A stretch of 7,150 nucleotides of DNA from Lysobacterales bacterium (GTDB lineage: Bacteria > Pseudomonadota > Gammaproteobacteria > Xanthomonadales > Marinicellaceae): the NCBI GenBank assembly GCA_015494035.1, contig WGBZ01000357.1:1-7150 (forward strand), written 5' to 3'. Shown piece after piece: positions 1 to 5,449 of this stretch. A program made the translations under genes and the position numbers. How positions within the stretch are numbered: the first letter of the stretch is position 1; each line of letters begins with the position of its first letter. Under the pieces are notes generated by a model, which had not been told where the DNA came from, searched no databases, and was given only the letters and a program-made list of their open reading frames with translations.

Positions 1-1422
1 GCCAAAAAAGTGCGTCCCGATGCCATTATTGCCACCGGCCGCAGCGACTTCCCCAATCAGGTCAACAACGTCCTGTGTTTCCCCTATATTTTTCGTGGTG
101 CGCTGGACGTGGGTGCCACCACTATCAACGAGGCCATGAAAAAGGCCAGTGTGTTTGCCCTGGCGCAACTGGCGCGCGAAGCCAGCAGTGATGTCAGCGC
201 GCAGGCCTATGGCGGCAGCGCGCCATCCTTTGGCCCTGAATACCTGATTCCACAGCCGTTTGATCCGCGCATTCTGCTGTACGTGGCCCCGGCGGTAGCG
301 GCCGCGGCGATGGAATCCGGCGTGGCTACCCGGCCACTGGAGGACATCAATGAATACCGCGCGCGCCTGAGCGAGTTTGTCTATCAGTCCGGCCTGTTGA
401 TGCGGCCGGTGTTTGATGCCGCCCGGGCGGATCCCAAACGGGTGGTGTTTGCCGAAGGCGAAGACGAACGGGTGTTGCGCGCGGTGCAGACCGTGCTCAA
501 TGACGGACTGGCACAGCCGATTCTGATAGGCCGCCCCGAGGTGGTCAGCATGCGGCTGGAAAAAATTGGCCTGAAACTGCAGCCAGGCCGGGATTTTGAG
601 CTGGTCAACCCGCACAGTGATCCGCGCTTCCGCGAGTACTGGACCCTTTACCACCAGCTCATGCAGCGCAAGGGCGTCACGCCGGAAATCGCCAAGGCCA
701 TCGTGCGCACGCGGCCCACCGTCATCGCCGCGCTGATGGTGCGTCGGGGCGAAGCCGACGCCATGCTGGCCGGACTGATCGGCCGTTATCCCAAAGTGCT
801 GCGCAACGTCATCGACGTGCTGGGGCTGGCCGAAGGCGTGGACACACCCGGGGCCATCAGCGCCGTGACCACCGATCACGGCAACTTTTTTCTCACCGAC
901 ACCTACGTCAACGAAAACCCCACCGCCGAGCAACTGGCTCAGATCACCCGCATGGCGGCCGACAAGGTGCGGCTCTTCGGTAAAAAGCCGCGCGCGGCAC
1001 TCATTTCCTATTCCACCTTTGGCAGCCGCGAGGGCGACAGCGCGGAAAAAATGCGGCAACTATTCCAGTTGCTGCAACAGCAGGCACCGGAACTGGAAGC
1101 CGAAGGGGAAATGGAAGCCGACCTGGCGCTGATGCCGGCGCTGCGGGAAAAGGTGTTCCCCAATTCACGCCTGAAAGGCAAGGCCAATCTGTTTGTGTTT
1201 CCCAATCTGGATGCGGCCAACACCACCTTGAACATGGTGCGCTGCGTCACCGACGGGGTCAGCATCGGCCCCATGCTGCTGGGCTGTGCCATGCCCGCGC
1301 ACGTGCTCAGCCCCAATTCCTCCGTGCGACGACTGGTGAACATGACCGCGCTGGCGGTGGTGGACGCCCAACAGCACCAGAAAAACAGCAACCAAACCGA
1401 AAGCAACCGGACACACCCATGA
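1..1422 (+). CDS. maeB: NADP-dependent malic enzyme with phosphotransacetylase-like domain, 5'-truncated
   Basis: Oxidative decarboxylation of L-malate to pyruvate and CO2 with reduction of NADP+, in the cytoplasm. The reading frame is open from base 1, so the gene enters from the left. The GTG at base 10 is an internal Val codon, not a start. The visible 473 residues match the last ~60% of the ~760-residue E. coli MaeB. Residues 1 to ~130 are the end of the dinucleotide-binding domain, with GRSDFPNQVNNVLCFP, FRGALDVGATTINEAM and SFGPEYLIPQPFDPR. Residues ~143-455 are the phosphotransacetylase-like domain, with RVVFAEGEDERVLRA, GEADAML, DTYVNENPTAEQLA and SYSTFGS. In E. coli MaeB this domain is thought to be regulatory (acetyl-CoA sensing) rather than a working phosphotransacetylase; the same role here is inferred. 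The protein ends in a polar Gln/Asn/Thr-rich tail that looks longer than the E. coli end. Its TGA overlaps the aceE ATG. Confidence 0.95.
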   Translation, partial: AKKVRPDAIIATGRSDFPNQVNNVLCFPYIFRGALDVGATTINEAMKKASVFALAQLAREASSDVSAQAYGGSAPSFGPEYLIPQPFDPRILLYVAPAVAAAAMESGVATRPLEDINEYRARLSEFVYQSGLLMRPVFDAARADPKRVVFAEGEDERVLRAVQTVLNDGLAQPILIGRPEVVSMRLEKIGLKLQPGRDFELVNPHSDPRFREYWTLYHQLMQRKGVTPEIAKAIVRTRPTVIAALMVRRGEADAMLAGLIGRYPKVLRNVIDVLGLAEGVDTPGAISAVTTDHGNFFLTDTYVNENPTAEQLAQITRMAADKVRLFGKKPRAALISYSTFGSREGDSAEKMRQLFQLLQQQAPELEAEGEMEADLALMPALREKVFPNSRLKGKANLFVFPNLDAANTTLNMVRCVTDGVSIGPMLLGCAMPAHVLSPNSSVRRLVNMTALAVVDAQQHQKNSNQTESNRTHP

Positions 1423-4082
1423 CAGACATCAAAAACCGGCCGGATAATGATCCGGAAGAAACCCGCGAATGGCTGGAAGCCCTGGAAGCCGTTATCGCCC
1501 AGGAAGGGCCGGAGCGCGCGCATTTCCTGATTGAACAGCTGATTGACCTGAATCGCCGTTCCGGTGGCCACCTGCCGTATCAGGCCACCACGGCTTACGT
1601 CAACACCATCCCCGTGCACAAGGAAAAACGTTCGCCGGGAAACCCGGACCTGGAATGGAAAATCCGCGCCATTATTCGCTGGAACGCCATGGCCATGGTG
1701 GTGCGCGCCAACCGTCGCCCTGGCAGCCTGGGCGGCCACATTGCCAGCTTTGCTTCTGCCGCGACGCTCTATGACGTTGGTTTCAATCATTTTTTCCGCG
1801 GCCCGGATCACCCCAATGGCAGCGATTTGCTCTATGTGCAGGGCCATTCAGCGCCGGGCTTTTATGCCCGTTCCTATCTGGAAGGCCGCTTTGACGAAGA
1901 GCGTCTGGACAACTTCCGGCGCGAAGTGGACGGCAAGGGCTTGTCCAGCTACCCGCACCCGTGGCTGATGCCCGATTACTGGCAGTTCCCCACTGTGTCC
2001 ATGGGCCTGGGTCCCATTCAGGCCATTTACCAGGCGCGGTTCATGAAGTACATGCAGCACCGGGAACTGCTGCCGATAACCGACCGCAAGGTCTGGTGTT
2101 TTCTGGGCGATGGCGAAACCGACGAACCGGAATCCTTAGGCGCCATTTCCCTGGCTGGGCGCGAAAAGCTCGACAACCTGGTGTTTGTTATCAACGCCAA
2201 CCTGCAACGGCTGGACGGCCCGGTGCGCGGTAACGGCAAAATCATTCAGGAGTTGGAAGGCGTTTTCCGTGGCGCCGGCTGGAATGTCATCAAGGTCATT
2301 TGGGGCTCCTACTGGGACCCGCTGCTGGCGCGTGACACCAAGGGCCTGCTGCGTAAACGCATGGAAGAGGCCGTGGACGGCGATTACCAGACCTACAAGG
2401 CGCGTGACGGCGCCTATGTGCGCGAACACTTCTTCGGCAAATACCCGGAACTGAAAGAAATGGTGGCGCACATGACCGATGAAGACATCTGGCGCTTGAA
2501 TCGCGGCGGCCACGACCCGCACAAGGTCTATGCCGCTTATGCCGAAGCCATGGCCCACAAAGGCCAGCCAACGGTAATTATTGCCAAGACCATCAAGGGT
2601 TATGGCATGGGCGAATCCGGCGAAGGATTGAACATCAGCCATCAGCAAAAGAAAATGCCCGTCGAGGCCATCCGGCATTTCCGCGACCGCTTCCACGTGC
2701 CGATTCCCGATGAGCAACTGGAGGAGGTGCCCTACTACAAACCACCGGAAGACTCGCCGGAAATCCGTTATCTGAAGGAGCGCCGGGCCGAACTGGGCGG
2801 CTACCTGCCACAACGGCGCGTGGCCTATACGCCCTTGAAAACCCCGAAGCTGGACGCCTTTGAAACCCTGCTCAAAGGCACCGGCGAGCGCGAAGTGTCC
2901 ACCACCATGATCTTTGTGCGTGCCTTGGCGCTGATGCTGCGGGACAAGAACATCAAGGACCACATTGTGCCCATTGTGGCCGACGAAGCCCGCACTTTTG
3001 GCATGGAAGGGTTGTTCCGCCAGCTGGGCATTTATGCCCACGAAGGCCAGAAGTACATTCCCGTGGACGCCGATCAGCTCATGTATTACAAGGAAGACGA
3101 CAAGGGCCAGGTGTTGCAGGAAGGCATCACCGAAGCCGGGGCGTTTTCCTCCTGGATGGCCGCCGCCTCGTCCTATGCCAACTACGGCGTGCCCATGGTG
3201 CCGTTTTTCATCTATTACTCCATGTTCGGCTTCCAGCGCATTGCCGATCTGGCCTGGGCCGCGGGCGACATGCGCTGTCGCGGCTTCCTGCTTGGCGGCA
3301 CCTCCGGTCGCACCACGCTCAATGGCGAAGGCCTGCAGCATCAGGACGGCCAGAGTCACTTGTACGCCAGCACCATTCCAAACTGCATCAGCTACGACCC
3401 GACCTTTGGCTACGAAGTGGCCGTGATACTGCAGGACGGCCTGCGGCGCATGTATGCCGAAGGCGAGGACGTGTACTATTACCTGACCCTGCTGAATGAG
3501 AACTATACGCACCCGGAAATGCCCAAGGGCATCGAAGGGGACATTATCAAGGGCATGTACAAGCTGCAAAGTACCGGCCGGGGCAAGACCCGTGCCCAAC
3601 TGCTGGGTTCCGGCGCCATCCTGCGCGAAGCCATTGCCGCAGCTGAGCTACTGAAAAAGGATTTCAAGGTCGACAGCGACATCTGGAGCGTGCCCAGTTT
3701 TACCGAACTCAAACGCGAGGCCCAGGACGTGCGTCGCTGGAACCGGCTGAATCCGGACAAAAAACCGCGCGTCTCGCATGTGGAAAAATGCCTCGGCGAT
3801 GCCCGTGGACCCATAGTTGCGGCCACCGATTACGTTATGGACTACGCCGAGCAGATCCGGCCCTTTGTGGGCGACGAATACACTACTTTGGGTACCGATG
3901 GCTACGGCCGCAGCGACACGCGCGAAAAACTGCGCCATTTCTTTGAAGTGGATCGCCACTTTATTGCCTATATTGCGGTTGTGGAACTGGTTAAACGCGG
4001 TGAGCTGCCGAAGTCAGCCATCGCCAAGGCACAAGAGAAGTACGCCATTGATCCGGCCAAGCCCAACCCGAGACTGGTCTAA
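1419..4082 (+). CDS. aceE: Pyruvate dehydrogenase E1 component, homodimeric type
   Basis: Thiamine diphosphate enzyme that decarboxylates pyruvate and transfers the acetyl group to lipoyl arms of the PDH complex. At 887 residues it has the same length as E. coli AceE and aligns from end to end, including the start (DPEETREWLEALEAVI) and the end (NPRLV). This supports the ATG at 1419 despite a poor ribosome binding site. The ThDP/Mg motif is GDGETDEPES at 230 with Asn259 and Asn261. Counterparts of known E. coli active-site residues (mature numbering, from memory) are present: His107 (H106), His143 (H142), His408 in the mobile loop (H407), Glu572 (E571) and His641 (H640). Also visible are DEARTFGMEGLFRQLGIY and GTSGRTTLNGEGLQHQDG. 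Domains: the N-terminal E2-binding segment, a ThDP-binding domain to about 470, a middle domain to about 700, then the C-terminal domain. The start overlaps the malic enzyme stop by 4 bases; aceF follows after 17 bases. Confidence 0.98.
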   Translation: MTDIKNRPDNDPEETREWLEALEAVIAQEGPERAHFLIEQLIDLNRRSGGHLPYQATTAYVNTIPVHKEKRSPGNPDLEWKIRAIIRWNAMAMVVRANRRPGSLGGHIASFASAATLYDVGFNHFFRGPDHPNGSDLLYVQGHSAPGFYARSYLEGRFDEERLDNFRREVDGKGLSSYPHPWLMPDYWQFPTVSMGLGPIQAIYQARFMKYMQHRELLPITDRKVWCFLGDGETDEPESLGAISLAGREKLDNLVFVINANLQRLDGPVRGNGKIIQELEGVFRGAGWNVIKVIWGSYWDPLLARDTKGLLRKRMEEAVDGDYQTYKARDGAYVREHFFGKYPELKEMVAHMTDEDIWRLNRGGHDPHKVYAAYAEAMAHKGQPTVIIAKTIKGYGMGESGEGLNISHQQKKMPVEAIRHFRDRFHVPIPDEQLEEVPYYKPPEDSPEIRYLKERRAELGGYLPQRRVAYTPLKTPKLDAFETLLKGTGEREVSTTMIFVRALALMLRDKNIKDHIVPIVADEARTFGMEGLFRQLGIYAHEGQKYIPVDADQLMYYKEDDKGQVLQEGITEAGAFSSWMAAASSYANYGVPMVPFFIYYSMFGFQRIADLAWAAGDMRCRGFLLGGTSGRTTLNGEGLQHQDGQSHLYASTIPNCISYDPTFGYEVAVILQDGLRRMYAEGEDVYYYLTLLNENYTHPEMPKGIEGDIIKGMYKLQSTGRGKTRAQLLGSGAILREAIAAAELLKKDFKVDSDIWSVPSFTELKREAQDVRRWNRLNPDKKPRVSHVEKCLGDARGPIVAATDYVMDYAEQIRPFVGDEYTTLGTDGYGRSDTREKLRHFFEVDRHFIAYIAVVELVKRGELPKSAIAKAQEKYAIDPAKPNPRLV

Positions 4083-4085
4083 GCC

Positions 4086-4091
4086 GAGGAG
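4086..4091 (+). promoter_or_regulatory. Ribosome binding site of aceF
   Basis: GAGGAG lies 8 bases before the ATG at 4100, a near-ideal Shine-Dalgarno match and spacing. It is the only strong one in the window. It fixes the aceF start and should allow E2 to be translated independently of aceE. Confidence 0.8.
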
Positions 4092-4099
4092 CCAAACCC

Positions 4100-5449
4100 A
4101 TGAGCGACAAGAGCAAAACCCTCACCGTGCAGGTGCCGGACATTGGCGATTTCGATGCCGTTGACGTGATCGAAGTGCTGGTCAAACCCGGTGACAGCGT
4201 CAAGCCCGAAGACCCGCTGATTACGCTGGAAAGCGACAAGGCCACCATGGAAATTCCGGCCCCGGCCTCAGGCACAGTCAAATCCGTGCTTATCAAAGAG
4301 GGCGACAGCGTGGCCGAGGGCGATGCGGTGGTGGAGCTGGAAATTGGTGAAATCGACGCAGTCGATGAAAAAGCCGCCACAGCCGGATCAGACTCGGTTG
4401 CCTCGCCAGCCAGCAGAGAAACATCCACCCAAGCGGCTACCGATACCGCTGAAACTCTCTCTGAAAATCCGCCAGCGACACCATCAACACCGCCACGCAA
4501 GGCGCCGCCAGTGCCTTTTGATGCCAGTGTGCGCAAACCCGGCAAAGTGGCTCATGCCTCACCGGCGATTCGCAAGTTTGCGCGCGAACTGGGGGTGGAT
4601 ATCGCCCAGGTGCCCGGTTCCGGGCCCAAGGGCCGCATCACCCGCGAAGACGTGCAACGATTCGTCAAGGGCATCCTGCAAAGTGGCGCCAGCGCGGTGG
4701 CCAGCAGTGGCGATGGCCTGCCGAAGATGCCGGAAGTGGACTTCAGCCAGTTTGGCCCGGTTGAAATCCGGCCCCTGTCGCGCATTCAGAAACTGTCAGG
4801 CAAAAACCTGTGGCGCAACTGGGTGCGTATTCCCCATGTGACCCAGTTTGAAGAAGCCGATATCACCGAACTGGAGCGTTTCCGGCAAGCACACAAGCAC
4901 GAGGCCAAGGCCCAGGGGTTTAACCTGACGCCGCTGGCTTTTCTGGTCAAGGCCGTGACCCGGGCATTGAAACAGTTCCCGACCTTTAATGCCTCCCTGG
5001 ATGCGGCGGGCGAAAACCTGATACTGAAAAACTACTACCACATCGGCGTGGCCGTGGACACGCCCGACGGACTGGTGGTACCGGTGATTCGCAATGCCGA
5101 CCAGAAAGGTATTTTCGACATTGCCCGCGAACTGGCCGACATCAGCCAGCGGGCGCGGGCGAAAAAACTCAAGACCAGCGAGCTGCAAGGCGGCACCTTC
5201 TCCATTTCCAGCCTCGGCGGCATCGGCGGCACGGCCTTTACGCCCATTATCAATGCGCCGGAGGTGGCCATACTGGGGGTGTCCAAACACCGCATGCAAC
5301 CGCTGTGGAATGGCGAAGAATTTGTTCCACGCCTGATGTTACCGCTGTCACTGTCCTATGATCATCGCGTGATTGACGGCGCTGCAGCCGCCCGATTCAG
5401 CGTTTACCTGGCCGAAGTTTTGGCCGACATGAAGAAGATATTGCTATGA
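4100..5449 (+). CDS. aceF: Pyruvate dehydrogenase E2, dihydrolipoyl acetyltransferase, single lipoyl domain
   Basis: Forms the structural core of the PDH complex and moves the acetyl group from the lipoyl arm to CoA. The 449 residues contain, in order: one lipoyl domain (about 6-80) with the lipoylated Lys47 in LESDKATMEIP; an Ala/Pro/Ser/Thr-rich flexible linker (about 84-150); a peripheral subunit-binding domain (about 152-191, ASPAIRKFARELGVDIAQV then GSGPKGRITREDV) that docks E1 and E3; a short second linker; and the catalytic acyltransferase domain (about 222-449). That domain ends with SYDHRVIDGAAAARF, giving catalytic His422 and Asp426. E. coli AceF has three lipoyl domains and is about 630 residues, so this one is shorter. 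The subunit-binding domain and the aceE and lpd neighbours favour pyruvate over 2-oxoglutarate or branched-chain substrates. The stop overlaps the lpd start by 4 bases. Confidence 0.97.
   Translation: MSDKSKTLTVQVPDIGDFDAVDVIEVLVKPGDSVKPEDPLITLESDKATMEIPAPASGTVKSVLIKEGDSVAEGDAVVELEIGEIDAVDEKAATAGSDSVASPASRETSTQAATDTAETLSENPPATPSTPPRKAPPVPFDASVRKPGKVAHASPAIRKFARELGVDIAQVPGSGPKGRITREDVQRFVKGILQSGASAVASSGDGLPKMPEVDFSQFGPVEIRPLSRIQKLSGKNLWRNWVRIPHVTQFEEADITELERFRQAHKHEAKAQGFNLTPLAFLVKAVTRALKQFPTFNASLDAAGENLILKNYYHIGVAVDTPDGLVVPVIRNADQKGIFDIARELADISQRARAKKLKTSELQGGTFSISSLGGIGGTAFTPIINAPEVAILGVSKHRMQPLWNGEEFVPRLMLPLSLSYDHRVIDGAAAARFSVYLAEVLADMKKILL
4214..4257 (+). repeat. Lipoyl-site tract shared with lpd, copy 1
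   Basis: This 44-base stretch of aceF codes for the lipoylation site (Pro-Leu-Ile-Thr to Glu-Ile-Pro). It matches lpd 5551-5594 at 43 of 44 bases, and the last 32 bases (4226-4257) are identical. The only difference is synonymous (ACG against ACC, Thr). The match reflects paralogous lipoyl domains. The lack of silent differences exceeds what protein conservation requires. Confidence 0.85.
5431..5437 (+). promoter_or_regulatory. Weak ribosome binding site candidate of lpd
   Basis: GAAGAAG, inside the aceF coding region, lies 8 bases before the lpd ATG at 5446. It is purine-rich but a poor match to the consensus. Together with the ATGA overlap it suggests that lpd translation depends largely on coupling to aceF. 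Confidence 0.4.

Noticed and set aside
10..12. GTG as a possible start of a 470-residue malic enzyme
   Set aside because: The frame is open to base 1, and the flanking residues match the middle of full-length MaeB, so this is an internal Val codon in a gene cut by the window edge.
1687..1698. 12-base palindrome CCATGGCCATGG
   Set aside because: It codes for the Ala-Met-Ala-Met run in a conserved part of aceE and has no promoter or operator context; likely chance.
1008..1847. 279-codon - strand frame spanning the malic enzyme/aceE junction
   Set aside because: It runs antisense to two conserved genes and shows no recognisable domain; best explained by codon bias.
2136..3599. 487-codon open frame on the - strand, opposite aceE
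   Set aside because: It lies fully inside aceE, whose 887 residues are conserved with intact active site. The antisense product has no recognisable family and a composition (His, Gly, Val, Ala) typical of reading G/C-biased codons backwards.
4083..4099. Possible terminator or regulatory element between aceE and aceF
   Set aside because: The 17-base gap holds the ribosome binding site but no inverted repeat or T-run.
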